This document shows positions 6,243 to 15,064 of a stretch of DNA of 45,304 bases, piece after piece. Positions within the stretch are counted from its first letter, which is position 1, and the number at the start of each line of letters is the position of its first letter. This DNA is from JAZRWQ01 sp045541395 (GTDB taxonomy: Bacteria > Bacillota > Clostridia > Oscillospirales > UMGS1783). The notes below the pieces were generated by a model. That model saw only the letters and a program-made list of their open reading frames with translations. It was not told the DNA's origin and did not search any database. A program made the position numbers and the translations under genes. The stretch covers positions 1-45,304 of the forward strand of contig JAZQIZ010000026.1 in assembly GCA_045541395.1 (NCBI GenBank). The letters run 5' to 3'.

Positions 6243-7499
6243 ATGGCAAACATTACAGCCCCTAAGGGCACAGCGGACGTTTTACCGCAGCAGACATATA
6301 AATGGCAGTTTATTGAGAATACTTTAAGGGATATAGCTTCTCGCTTTGATTTTAAAGAGGCGCGCTTCCCTACCTTTGAACACACCGAGCTTTTCCAGAG
6401 AGGTGTTGGCGATACTACCGACGTTGTTCAGAAGGAAATGTACACCTTCGAAGACAAGGGCGGCAGAAGCATAACCTTACGCCCCGAAGGTACCGCTTCC
6501 GTAGCGAGAATGGTTCTGGAGCACGGTCTTTACGGCGGTGTTTTACCCCTTAAGATGTACTATATAATCCCTTGCTTCCGCTATGAAAAACCTCAGGCAG
6601 GCAGACTGAGAGAGTTCCACCAGTTTGGTGTTGAGCTTTTCGGTTCCTACGGTTACAGGGCTGACAGCGAGGTTATAGCTTTAGGCGCTCAGATATTCAA
6701 GGAGTTTGGCATTGGCAATATTCGTTTGGAGCTTAATTCAATAGGCTGCCCCACCTGCAGAGAAAATTACAAAAAGGCCTTAAGAGAATACTATTCTCAG
6801 TTTAAGGATGATCTGTGCGAGACCTGTCTTTCCAGGCTTGAAAAGAACCCCTTAAGGCTTCTTGACTGCAAGAGCCCCGTATGCTCTTCATTTAAAGACG
6901 GTGCACCTTCTATACTGGATTACCTTTGCGAAGACTGCCATGATCACTTTGAGGGTGTTAAGAGAGGCCTTGATTCTTTTGGCATTGAATACACCGTAAA
7001 TCCCCTTATTGTAAGAGGGCTTGATTACTACAACCGTACGGTATTTGAGTTTGTATCCGAAAATATCGGCGCGCAGGGCACGGTACTCGGCGGCGGCAGA
7101 TATGACGGTTTAAGTGAAGACCTTGGGGGCTCACCTTTGGCAGGGCTTGGCTTTGGTATGGGCATAGAGCGTTTACTTTTACTTTTAGAAAGCAGCGGCA
7201 TTGAAATACCCGCCGATAACGCGCCGGATATTTACATTGCCTCCATTGGCCAGGCAGCGGGAGATTATGCAGCCTCCCTTGCTCAGGCAATAAGAGAAAA
7301 GGGCGGCGCAGCTTTAAGCGATATTTCCGACCGTTCTTTAAAGGCGCAAATGAAGTTTGCCGCCAAAACAGGCGCAAGCTACACCGCAATTATCGGTGAC
7401 GATGAAATTGCCAGCGGCAACCTTACTTTAAAGGATATGGCCACAGGCGAGCAGGTTACTATGACCAAAGAAGAAATAATAAATAAATTTTCAAAATAA
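6243..7499 (+). CDS. hisS: Histidyl-tRNA synthetase
   Basis: 418 residues from the ATG at 6243, preceded by ribosome binding site aggaaagga. An open frame continues upstream through the T-box, but that part is leader RNA. The class II core is clear: PKGTADVLPQQ at the N terminus, LRPEGTASVAR (motif 2 region), the FRYEKPQAGRLREFHQFG loop, VRGLDYYNRTVFEF (histidine A motif) and LGGGRYDGL. A C-terminal anticodon-binding domain follows from about residue 325. It attaches histidine to tRNA-His. It shares the T-box leader with aspS 12 bases downstream. Confidence 0.97.
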   Translation: MANITAPKGTADVLPQQTYKWQFIENTLRDIASRFDFKEARFPTFEHTELFQRGVGDTTDVVQKEMYTFEDKGGRSITLRPEGTASVARMVLEHGLYGGVLPLKMYYIIPCFRYEKPQAGRLREFHQFGVELFGSYGYRADSEVIALGAQIFKEFGIGNIRLELNSIGCPTCRENYKKALREYYSQFKDDLCETCLSRLEKNPLRLLDCKSPVCSSFKDGAPSILDYLCEDCHDHFEGVKRGLDSFGIEYTVNPLIVRGLDYYNRTVFEFVSENIGAQGTVLGGGRYDGLSEDLGGSPLAGLGFGMGIERLLLLLESSGIEIPADNAPDIYIASIGQAAGDYAASLAQAIREKGGAALSDISDRSLKAQMKFAAKTGASYTAIIGDDEIASGNLTLKDMATGEQVTMTKEEIINKFSK

Positions 7500-7511
7500 G
7501 AGGTAATAAAA

Positions 7512-9299
7512 ATGGCTGAATCATTAAAAGGCATTAAGCGTACCCGCTACTGCGGAACCTTTCGCCCCTGCGATGAAGGCAAAGAGGCAGTTATTTGCGG
7601 TTGGATAAACAACGTTAGAAAATTAGGCGCTCTTACCTTCGTTGAAGTAAGAGACCGTACCGGTCTTATGCAGATGACCTTCGACGAAAGCGTTAACAAA
7701 GAGCTTCACGAAAAGGCGTCAACCTTACGCTCCGAATACGTTGTTGCAGCAAGAGGCGTTGTAAGACACCGTTCCAGTGTTAATAAAGACCTGCCTACAG
7801 GTGAGGTTGAGCTGGACGTTACGGAACTGAGAATACTTTCTTCCTCCTTAACACCTCCCTTTGAAATTGAAGAGGAATGCAATACCAACGAAACCACCCG
7901 CTTAAAATACAGATATTTAGACTTAAGACGCCCCAACCTTCAGCGCAATATTATGCTGCGCCATAAGGTAGGTAAAATTGCAAGGGACTACTATGACGAA
8001 AACGGGTTCCTTGAAATTGAAACTCCTATGCTTATTAAATCTACCCCCGAAGGCGCAAGAGACTACGTTGTTCCTTCCAGAGTTCACCCCGGCTCATTTT
8101 ACGCGCTGCCTCAGTCTCCTCAGCTTTACAAGCAGATACTTATGCTTTCCGGCTACGACAGATACCTGCAGATAGCCCGTTGCTTCAGAGATGAAGACTT
8201 AAGAGCCGACAGACAGCCTGAATTCACCCAAATAGACCTTGAGATGTCCTTTGTTGATGAGGACGACATTATGACCCTCAACGAAGGCTTTATTAAGCGT
8301 GCCTTCAAGGAGGCCATTGGGGTTGAGGTTGAAACTCCCTTTATGCGTATGCCCTGGAAGGAGGCTATGGAGCGCTTTGGTTCCGATAAGCCCGACCTTC
8401 GTTTTGGCTTTGAAATTAAGGATCTTACGGATATTGCAAAGGCTTGCGAATTCAAGGTATTTGCCGGTGCGGCCAACAGCGGCGGCAGCGTAAGAGCAAT
8501 TAACATTAACGGCTATGCCGATAAATTCCCCCGCAGAGAAATAGACAAGCTTACAGATTACGTTAAGACCTACAGAGCAAAGGGCCTTGCATTTTTACGC
8601 AGTGTTAACGGCGAAGAAAGCTCCTCCTTTGCAAAATTCTTAAAGCCGGAAGAAATTGAAGCTATTAAGGAAAGAACCAACTTTAAGGATGGCGACCTGC
8701 TTCTGGTTGTTGCCGATACCAACAAGGTTGTATTCGACTCCTTAGGCGCTTTAAGATGCGAGGTTGCAAACCGCTTAGGTTTACTTGACAGCGCAGACTT
8801 TAAGTTCTTATGGGTAACCGAATTCCCGCTTCTTGAATGGGATGAGGAAGAAGGCAGATTCTTTGCTATGCACCACCCGTTTACCGCGCCTATGGAGGAG
8901 GACTGGGAATACATTGATTCCGACCCGGGCAGAGTCAGAGCTCGCGCTTACGATATAGTTTTAAACGGCACCGAGCTGGGCGGCGGCTCCATAAGAATTT
9001 ACGACAGCGAAATGCAATCTAAGATGTTTGAAGTTTTAGGCTTTACACCCGAAGAAGCACAGGAGAAATTCGGATTCCTTTTAAATGCCTTCAAATACGG
9101 CGTTCCTCCTCACGGCGGTATGGCTTACGGCTTTGACAGACTGCTTATGCTTATGACCGGCGCACCTTCCATACGCGACGTTATTGCCTTCCCCAAGGTA
9201 CAGAACGCTTCCGAGCTTATGACCGAATGCCCCGGTGCTATAGACGAAAAGCAGCTTAAGGAATTATACCTTGACCTTGTATCCCCTGAGGAAAACTGA
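7512..9299 (+). CDS. aspS: Aspartyl-tRNA synthetase, bacterial type
   Basis: 595 residues, the full bacterial length. The N-terminal OB-fold anticodon domain (CGWINNVRKLGALTFVEVRDRTG) is followed by the class II core. Motif 2 is seen as RYLQIARCFRDEDLRADRQPEFTQID, then the bacterial insertion (GAD) domain at about 290-415, and motif 3 as GGMAYGFDRLLMLM near the end. It charges tRNA-Asp. Second gene of the T-box-controlled hisS-aspS operon; ribosome binding site aagaggt. Confidence 0.97.
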   Translation: MAESLKGIKRTRYCGTFRPCDEGKEAVICGWINNVRKLGALTFVEVRDRTGLMQMTFDESVNKELHEKASTLRSEYVVAARGVVRHRSSVNKDLPTGEVELDVTELRILSSSLTPPFEIEEECNTNETTRLKYRYLDLRRPNLQRNIMLRHKVGKIARDYYDENGFLEIETPMLIKSTPEGARDYVVPSRVHPGSFYALPQSPQLYKQILMLSGYDRYLQIARCFRDEDLRADRQPEFTQIDLEMSFVDEDDIMTLNEGFIKRAFKEAIGVEVETPFMRMPWKEAMERFGSDKPDLRFGFEIKDLTDIAKACEFKVFAGAANSGGSVRAININGYADKFPRREIDKLTDYVKTYRAKGLAFLRSVNGEESSSFAKFLKPEEIEAIKERTNFKDGDLLLVVADTNKVVFDSLGALRCEVANRLGLLDSADFKFLWVTEFPLLEWDEEEGRFFAMHHPFTAPMEEDWEYIDSDPGRVRARAYDIVLNGTELGGGSIRIYDSEMQSKMFEVLGFTPEEAQEKFGFLLNAFKYGVPPHGGMAYGFDRLLMLMTGAPSIRDVIAFPKVQNASELMTECPGAIDEKQLKELYLDLVSPEEN

Positions 9300-9303
9300 A
9301 TTT

Positions 9304-9333
9304 AAGCCCCTGCACCGCAGGGGCTTATTTATA
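9304..9333 (+). terminator. Probable terminator after aspS
   Basis: The stem aagcccctg/caggggctt with a 5-base loop region is followed by a short T-rich stretch (attta). The weak T run may allow some readthrough into the YcxB-like gene. Confidence 0.65.
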
Positions 9334-9349
9334 AAAAAGGAGAAAAGCA

Positions 9350-9856
9350 ATGGAGAAAATTAAAGTTTCCTTTGAAATTGATGAACAGCTTTATATTGAA
9401 TGGTGCAAAAAGCCGGTTTCCAAAAACGCAAAGCAGAAGCGCCTTATGTTTATAGCAACTCAGGTATTTGGCATTGTTATTGCAGTACCCCTTATTGTAA
9501 CCAGCATTATTGCTCAAAATATTCCCTTCCTTATTATAGGCGCAGTATTTCTTGTTCTTTTTGGCTACCGTTTGTTTTTCAGAACCTCTAAGGTTGCAAA
9601 GAAATACTACAAAATGATGAGAAACAGCCAAAAAACAGATAAGTGGATACGCACCTTCACCTTCGAAAACGGTAAGATTAAAATTGAAGATGCCAATTCT
9701 GTTACGACCATAACTTACAGCGATATTTTAAGGGCGCAGGAAGATGAAAATATAGTTTATCTTATTCAGAATAACGATATGGTTTTCCGTCTTCCTAAAA
9801 ATGCATTTTTGGAGGGCACCCCTGCCCAGCTTTTAGAGGCGTTGAATAATGACTGA
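9350..9856 (+). CDS. YcxB-like membrane protein
   Basis: 168 residues. Two membrane segments sit close together at about 33-52 and 57-75. A soluble C-terminal domain (about 100-160) contains FTFENGKIKIEDANSVTTI and YSDILRAQEDENIVYLI, the pattern of the YcxB-like C-terminal domain. Function unknown. The end overlaps azlC by 8 bp, so the two are probably cotranscribed. Good ribosome binding site aaggagaa. Confidence 0.75.
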   Translation: MEKIKVSFEIDEQLYIEWCKKPVSKNAKQKRLMFIATQVFGIVIAVPLIVTSIIAQNIPFLIIGAVFLVLFGYRLFFRTSKVAKKYYKMMRNSQKTDKWIRTFTFENGKIKIEDANSVTTITYSDILRAQEDENIVYLIQNNDMVFRLPKNAFLEGTPAQLLEALNND

Positions 9857-10550
9857 AACAAGGGCTTTAAAAATTAAAAAAGCTTTTAAGGCGGCCTTTC
9901 CCCACACGATACCTGTATTAACAGGCTTTCTTGTATTAGGAATAGCTTACGGTGTACTTATGGAGACCAAGGGGTATAACGCCCTTTGGTCTACTCTTAT
10001 GAGCGCAGTAGCTTTTTGCGGCAGTATGCAGTTTGTGGCCATAACTCTTTTAACAGCAGCGTTTGACCCGCTGCAGGCCTTACTTTTAAGCTTTATGGTA
10101 AATGCCCGTCATTTATTTTACGGCATATCCATGCTTAATAAATATAAGGGCCTGGGATTGGCCCGTTTCCCCCTTATTTATACCCTGTGCGACGAAACAT
10201 TTTCCATAAACTCGGTTATAAGCGCCCCAAAAGGAGTTGAACGCAAATACTTTTATTTATGGATATCCCTTTTAAATTATTCCTACTGGATCATAGGTAC
10301 ATTTTTAGGGGGCATATTCGGCTCATTTATTCATTTCAATACTACGGGCCTTGATTTTGCACTTACAGCTTTATTTGTTGTATTGTTTATAGAGCAGATG
10401 CTCTCAAAGGAAAACCGTTTACCGGGCATTTTAGGGCTTTTGGCAACCGGCCTTTGCCTTGCTGTTTTCGGCGCTGATAACCTGGTAATACCCGCAATGG
10501 TATTAATTTTAGTTATATTGCTTATTGGGAGGAAAAAAATATGCCCTTAA
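9849..10550 (+). CDS. azlC: AzlC family branched-chain amino-acid exporter, large subunit
   Basis: 233 residues, mostly membrane helices. Family features: the N-terminal amphipathic KAFKAAFPHTIPVLTGFLVLGIAYG, SAVAFCGSMQFVAI, and MVNARHLFYGISML, the conserved AzlC loop. AzlC/AzlD pairs export branched-chain amino acids and analogues in B. subtilis and relatives. The next gene encodes the small AzlD partner and overlaps by 10 bp. Substrate is inferred from the family. Confidence 0.93.
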   Translation: MTETRALKIKKAFKAAFPHTIPVLTGFLVLGIAYGVLMETKGYNALWSTLMSAVAFCGSMQFVAITLLTAAFDPLQALLLSFMVNARHLFYGISMLNKYKGLGLARFPLIYTLCDETFSINSVISAPKGVERKYFYLWISLLNYSYWIIGTFLGGIFGSFIHFNTTGLDFALTALFVVLFIEQMLSKENRLPGILGLLATGLCLAVFGADNLVIPAMVLILVILLIGRKKICP

Positions 10551-10873
10551 CTCCTATACAAACAATAATTATTATACTTATAATTGCTCTTGGCACCTTC
10601 TTAACCAGGGCGCTTCCCTTTATTCTATTTCCGGAAGGGAAAAAACAGCCTAAAATTATAAGCTATTTAGGCAAAGTTTTACCTGCGGCAATGATGGGGT
10701 TACTAATCATTTACTGCCTTAAGGACATTTCTTTAAATATAAACAGCCTTGCTCCCACCCTTATTTCCGTTGGGGTTATTGCCGCATTACATATATGGAA
10801 ACGGAACGTTCTTTTAAGCATTGGCGCAGGAACAGTAATTTATATGCTTCTTGTACAGTTGGTATTCATTTGA
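10541..10873 (+). CDS. azlD: AzlD family branched-chain amino-acid exporter, small subunit
   Basis: 110 residues with three or four hydrophobic segments. It contains the typical FLTRALPFILFPE near residue 20 and KVLPAAMMGLLIIYCL in the middle. It pairs with AzlC in the membrane. Ribosome binding site gggaggaa; start within the end of azlC. Confidence 0.9.
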   Translation: MPLTPIQTIIIILIIALGTFLTRALPFILFPEGKKQPKIISYLGKVLPAAMMGLLIIYCLKDISLNINSLAPTLISVGVIAALHIWKRNVLLSIGAGTVIYMLLVQLVFI

Positions 10874-10962
10874 CCGATTTATCCAAAATAACTAAAAAGT
10901 ATTGCTTCAAAGGATTAAATCGATAAATTTTGCATAAATATTAAAAATTTTTGAATTTAGTA

Positions 10963-10991
10963 TTGCAAAACATAAATTTTTGCTGTATAAT
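10963..10991 (+). promoter_or_regulatory. Vegetative promoter for the glycine riboswitch transcript
   Basis: -35 TTGCAA (10963-10968) and a perfect -10 TATAAT (10986-10991) with 17 bp spacing. Transcription should start near 10998, about 45 bases before the aptamer core. Confidence 0.75.
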
Positions 10992-11043
10992 ATCAAACAA
11001 TTGAATAACCCTTTGAAACTTTTGGGATAGAACTAAACCGAAA

Positions 11044-11136
11044 GCGGAGGGGACTCTGGAGAATCTCATTTATAATATGAGTGCCGAAGGTGCAAGGTTT
11101 TTACCGAATCTCTCAGGCGAAAGGACAGAGCTTACA
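11044..11136 (+). ncRNA. Glycine riboswitch (gcvT motif), single aptamer
   Basis: The core matches the glycine aptamer: ggggactctggaga near the 5' end, gtgccgaaggtgcaag in the middle, and the 3' segment ctctcaggcgaaaggacagag. Only one aptamer is visible. A short hairpin downstream (11134-11151) could act as the ghost partner that singlet glycine riboswitches use. A terminator follows before an AGCS symporter, the usual target of singlet aptamers. Glycine riboswitches on such symporters have been reported as OFF switches, but the sequence alone does not settle the sign here. Confidence 0.92.
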
Positions 11137-11166
11137 AGAAGCTTTTCTTGTGCGTCTATTCTTCAG

Positions 11167-11192
11167 AGTTGCAATTAATTTGCAACTTTTTT
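11167..11192 (+). terminator. Terminator in the glycine riboswitch expression platform
   Basis: The stem agttgca/tgcaact (loop attaatt) is followed by a T-rich run, 25 bases before the symporter's start codon and just ahead of its ribosome binding site. Confidence 0.8.
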
Positions 11193-11220
11193 ATTTTTAA
11201 TTTTTTAGGAGGTTTCCATT

Positions 11221-12651
11221 ATGCAGGAAGCAATTTTAAACATTGTAGCAAAAGCCAATTCCTATCTTGCTGACTATATTCTTATAGCTCTGCTTATTGG
11301 CGTAGGCCTTTTCTACACTATCAAAACCCGTTTTGTTCAGGTTAGATGCTTTGGCGAAGGCATGAAGAATGTTTTCGGCAACATTAAATTATTCGGCAAC
11401 AAGGAAAAGAGCGGTATGTCCTCTTTCCAGGCACTTGCCACCGCTATTGCAGCTCAGGTTGGTACCGGTAATATAGTTGGTGCCTGCGGCGCTATCTTAG
11501 TTGGCGGCCCCGGCGCTATCTTCTGGATGTGGATCATCGCATTCTTCGGTATGGCTACTATTTACGCAGAAGCTGTTCTTGCTCAGAAGACAAGGGAAGT
11601 TAATGCTGACGGTTCTGTTTTAGGCGGCCCTGTTTATTACATAAAGAAGGCCTTCAAGGGCGGATTTGGTAAATTCCTTGCAGTATTCTTTGCAATTGCT
11701 ATTATTTTAGCACTTGGTTTTATGGGCTGCATGGTTCAGTCTAACTCCATTGCAAGCGCTATGAACACCGCTTTTAACATTCCTACCTGGATCATAGGCG
11801 TTATAGTTGCCGGTCTTGCTGCTGTTATTTTCTTAGGCGGCGTACAGAGACTTGCTTCCGTTACCGAAAAGATGGTTCCCGTTATGGCAGTTATCTTCTT
11901 ATTAGGCGGCCTTGTAATTTTAGGCGCAAGAATCCAGTACATTCCCGAAACCTTCGGTCTTATATTCAAGTATGCATTTATGCCTCAGGCTATTATAGGC
12001 GGCGGCATTGGTTATGCTCTTAAAACCGCAATTTCCCAGGGTGCTAAGAGAGGCCTCTTCTCCAACGAAGCAGGTATGGGTTCTACTCCCCACGCTCACG
12101 CTCAGGCTAACGTTAAGACCCCTCATGAACAGGGTACCGTTGCTATGATCGGCGTGTTCATTGACACCTTCGTAGTTCTTACTATGACTGCTCTTGTTGT
12201 TATTTCTTCTCTGTATGCAAACGGCGGCGTTTTAGCTGACGGCTTACAGTCCGGCGAAGTTCTTAACGGTATTGAAATCGGCAAGGCTAACCTTATGCAG
12301 CTTGCTATGGGCCAGACCTTTGGCGCAAACGTTGGTAACATTTTCGTTGCTGTTTGCTTACTGTTCTTTGCTTTCTCCACTGTACTCAGCTGGAACCTTT
12401 TCGCAAAGATCAACGTTCAGTATCTGTTCAAGAACAACAAGATCGCTGTTACCGTATTTACCGTAATTGCTATCGGCTTCATCTTCTTGGGTTCTGTTCT
12501 TTCCAACGACCTTGTTTGGGAACTTACCGACTTCTTCAATTACCTTATGGTTATTCCCAACGCACTTGCTCTGTTTGCTCTTTATAAGATGGTTGTTAAA
12601 TCCTCTAAAGAAAAGACAAACGAAGTTCTTGGTATGCCTGAAGAAAAGTAA
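11221..12651 (+). CDS. Alanine/glycine:cation symporter (AGCS family)
   Basis: 476 residues with about 11 membrane helices. AGCS signatures: ALATAIAAQVGTGNIVGACGAI near residue 68, FWMWIIAFFGMATIYAEAVLAQ, GGPVYYI, and ISQGAKRGLFSNEAGMGSTPHAHA near 270. It imports alanine or glycine with sodium ions across the cytoplasmic membrane. The glycine riboswitch directly upstream argues for glycine as a substrate. Ribosome binding site aggaggt. Monocistronic: a terminator follows at 12660. Confidence 0.95.
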   Translation: MQEAILNIVAKANSYLADYILIALLIGVGLFYTIKTRFVQVRCFGEGMKNVFGNIKLFGNKEKSGMSSFQALATAIAAQVGTGNIVGACGAILVGGPGAIFWMWIIAFFGMATIYAEAVLAQKTREVNADGSVLGGPVYYIKKAFKGGFGKFLAVFFAIAIILALGFMGCMVQSNSIASAMNTAFNIPTWIIGVIVAGLAAVIFLGGVQRLASVTEKMVPVMAVIFLLGGLVILGARIQYIPETFGLIFKYAFMPQAIIGGGIGYALKTAISQGAKRGLFSNEAGMGSTPHAHAQANVKTPHEQGTVAMIGVFIDTFVVLTMTALVVISSLYANGGVLADGLQSGEVLNGIEIGKANLMQLAMGQTFGANVGNIFVAVCLLFFAFSTVLSWNLFAKINVQYLFKNNKIAVTVFTVIAIGFIFLGSVLSNDLVWELTDFFNYLMVIPNALALFALYKMVVKSSKEKTNEVLGMPEEK

Positions 12652-12659
12652 TTTAAAAT

Positions 12660-12697
12660 TAAAAGTCCTATGGATAAACTCCATAGGACTTTTTTTA
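12660..12697. terminator. Bidirectional terminator between the AGCS symporter and mutS2
   Basis: The stem aaaagtcctatgg/ccataggactttt has A and T runs on either side. It ends the symporter transcript on the plus strand and the mutS2 operon on the minus strand, overlapping the mutS2 stop codon. Confidence 0.9.
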
Positions 12698-15064
12698 TTT
12701 TTGTTTTATTTCTATTACGGTTACGCCGGTTTCCCCTTCACCGAAGCGGCCTGCCCGGAAGGAGGCTACGTGGGGGTGACCGTGAAGGTAATTGGCAACG
12801 GCATTTCTTAAAGCGCCGGTGCCTTTACCGTGGACCACAGTTACGGTATTAAGGCCCGAAAGGAAAGCATCATCTATAAACTTTTCAAGCTCCGGCTCCA
12901 TTTCCAGAGTGGTCATACCAATAATATTAATTTCGGTTTTAGCCTGCTTTGTAATACCTGTAGCCGCATAAGGCACCTTCTTTTTGGGAGGGGCCTGTTT
13001 TTTTATAAGGCGGACTTCCTTTACGCTGACCTTCATTCGCATTACGCCCGCAACTACCTCAAGCTTACCGTTTTTATCCGGCAGCGAGGCAACCTTGGCG
13101 CTTCTTGCAATGCCAACCACCTCTACCTCATCACCCACTACAAGCGGGCGGGGCAGTTCGTATTCAATTTTTACTTCCCTTACAGGGTCGATCTCATTGT
13201 CAAGCTCTTTAAAGGCGCCTTTGGCTTTGCGCTTGAAATCACCTACGCGCTGCTTGAAATCGGCTCTTTCCTTTTCTTTTATAAGCTGTTCAAGCTCTTC
13301 AATAATATCATTTACTCTGGCTTTGGCGGTTTCAACTACACGCTTTGCCTGATTTTTGGATTGCTCATAATCCTTTTCCATTTCTTTTTCCAAGGCTTCT
13401 CTTTTTTCCCGGGCTTTTTTATTAATTGCCTTGGCCTGAGCCATATCATCCTTAGCCTTTTTAAGAGCCTTTTCGCTTTGCTGACGGTTTTTATCTATTT
13501 CCTGCAGAACCTCTTCAAAGGCAATGGACTCACCGGAAAGTCGGGATGCCGCATCATCTATAATATACTTTCTGAGACCTAATTTTTCGGAAATTGCAAA
13601 AGCGTTTGAGCGGCCCGGCATACCTATAATAAGCCTATACGTAGGGCGCAGTGTTGCCACGTCAAATTCACAGGATGCGTTTTTAACACCTTTAGTTTGC
13701 AGAGCGTAAATTTTAAGCTCGGAATAGTGGGTGGTGCAAACTGTTTTTGCGCCGGCCTTTCTTACGTATTCTAAAATTGCCATAGAAAGGGCCGCGCCTT
13801 CTACAGGGTCGGTACCGGAGCCCAATTCATCAAAAAGGCAAAGGCAGTTTTCATCTACCTCATCGGTTATGCTTATAATGTTGGTCATATGGGCGGAGAA
13901 GGTGGAAAGGGATTGCTCAATAGACTGCTCGTCGCCAAGATCCGCCAATATTTTTTCAAATACCCCTACCTTTGATTCATCAGCGCAGGGAATAAACATA
14001 CCGCTTTGAGCCATAGCGCACATTAAGCCTACAACCTTTAAGGTAACGGTTTTACCGCCGGTATTTGGGCCTGTAATTACTATGGTATCGCAGTTTTTGC
14101 CTAAGGCGATATCTATGGGTACAACGGTATCCTTATTTAAGAGAGGATGCCTTGCCCGTTTAAGTTCAATGATCCCTTTATTGTTTACCTCAGGCAATGT
14201 TGCCCGCATATTTATAGCAAGCTTAGCCTTGGCAAACACCAGATCTATTTTACAAAGATATTCATAATTAAAGGAAATATCTTCACCTACGGCAAATACA
14301 AGGGCGGAAAGCTCGTAAATTATTCTTTCAATTTCCTTTTTTTCTTTGCCTTCCAAAATTCTAATTTCGTTATTGGCTTCCACAACCGCTGTGGGCTCAA
14401 TAAAGAGAGTGGCGCCTGTGGAAGAAACGTCATGCACAAGGCCGCCTATTTCACCTTTAAATTCGGCCTTTACCGGAACTACGAATCTGCCGCCGCGCTG
14501 GGTTATTACAGCATCCTGCAAAACGGAGGAGTAACGATTGGAATGAATAAGCTTATTAAGTACTTCCCTTACCTTGTTTTTGGAATTGAGAATACTTCTT
14601 CTTATGCGGGAAAGTTCCTCGGAGGCGTTGTCTAAAATTTCGCCTTCAGGTGAAATTGAAGAAAATATTCTTTCCTCTAAGGTTTTCTGAGCAGAAAGCC
14701 CTTCTATAAGCTCATCAAGAGGGCTTTGATATTCTTCGCTTTTCCCGCGGTAATCAATAAGCCTGCGGGCTATATTTAAAACGTTTCCACACTTTAAAAG
14801 CTCCTCTGCGCTTAAGGGCGCTTCCACCTTTATACGGGAAAACACCTCGTCCATCTGCTTTAAGGAGCGCATTGAGAAATAACCCTTGGAGTTTATAAGC
14901 TTCAGGGCTGCATTGGTTTTCTGCAGCTCTTTTTCCACCTCTTCCGTTTCAGTAAAAGGCATAAGCTCCAGACATTTTATTTTTCCCGCCTCACTGTCGG
15001 ACTGTTCCGAAAGAAGGGCAAGGATCTTATCGTATTCAAGAAGCTTTAAACTTCTTACATTCAT
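12695..15064 (-). CDS. mutS2: MutS2 family ATPase with altered Smr domain
   Basis: 789 residues, the usual MutS2 length. The clamp and lever region is N-terminal. The ATPase has Walker A GPNTGGKT (about 333-340), Walker B LCLFDELGSGTDPVEGAAL and the H-loop TTHYSEL. A long Lys/Glu coiled coil occupies about 520-610. The C-terminal Smr domain spans about 705-789. MutS2 acts on branched DNA and, in B. subtilis, on collided or stalled ribosomes. The Smr glycine loop VVHGKGTGALR is intact. The N-terminal Smr motif, normally LDLRG and linked to nuclease activity, reads INIIG here. The start overlaps the recO end by 4 bp; last gene of the yqfC operon run. Confidence 0.95.
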   Translation of the reverse strand: MNVRSLKLLEYDKILALLSEQSDSEAGKIKCLELMPFTETEEVEKELQKTNAALKLINSKGYFSMRSLKQMDEVFSRIKVEAPLSAEELLKCGNVLNIARRLIDYRGKSEEYQSPLDELIEGLSAQKTLEERIFSSISPEGEILDNASEELSRIRRSILNSKNKVREVLNKLIHSNRYSSVLQDAVITQRGGRFVVPVKAEFKGEIGGLVHDVSSTGATLFIEPTAVVEANNEIRILEGKEKKEIERIIYELSALVFAVGEDISFNYEYLCKIDLVFAKAKLAINMRATLPEVNNKGIIELKRARHPLLNKDTVVPIDIALGKNCDTIVITGPNTGGKTVTLKVVGLMCAMAQSGMFIPCADESKVGVFEKILADLGDEQSIEQSLSTFSAHMTNIISITDEVDENCLCLFDELGSGTDPVEGAALSMAILEYVRKAGAKTVCTTHYSELKIYALQTKGVKNASCEFDVATLRPTYRLIIGMPGRSNAFAISEKLGLRKYIIDDAASRLSGESIAFEEVLQEIDKNRQQSEKALKKAKDDMAQAKAINKKAREKREALEKEMEKDYEQSKNQAKRVVETAKARVNDIIEELEQLIKEKERADFKQRVGDFKRKAKGAFKELDNEIDPVREVKIEYELPRPLVVGDEVEVVGIARSAKVASLPDKNGKLEVVAGVMRMKVSVKEVRLIKKQAPPKKKVPYAATGITKQAKTEINIIGMTTLEMEPELEKFIDDAFLSGLNTVTVVHGKGTGALRNAVANYLHGHPHVASFRAGRFGEGETGVTVIEIKQK

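Larger units (their letters stand above)
10874..11220 (+). other. Gene-free leader region between azlD and the AGCS symporter
   Basis: This 347-base gap holds a sigma-A-type promoter (10963-10991), a glycine riboswitch aptamer (about 11044-11136), a following hairpin with stem acaagaa/ttcttgt (11134-11151), an intrinsic terminator (11167-11192) and the strong ribosome binding site aggaggt (11207-11213). The first ~90 bases are AT-rich with no visible feature. Confidence 0.8.

Noticed and set aside
12830..14635. Several plus-strand frames opposite mutS2
   Set aside because: Shadows of the mutS2 gene, which has complete ATPase and Smr motifs on the minus strand.
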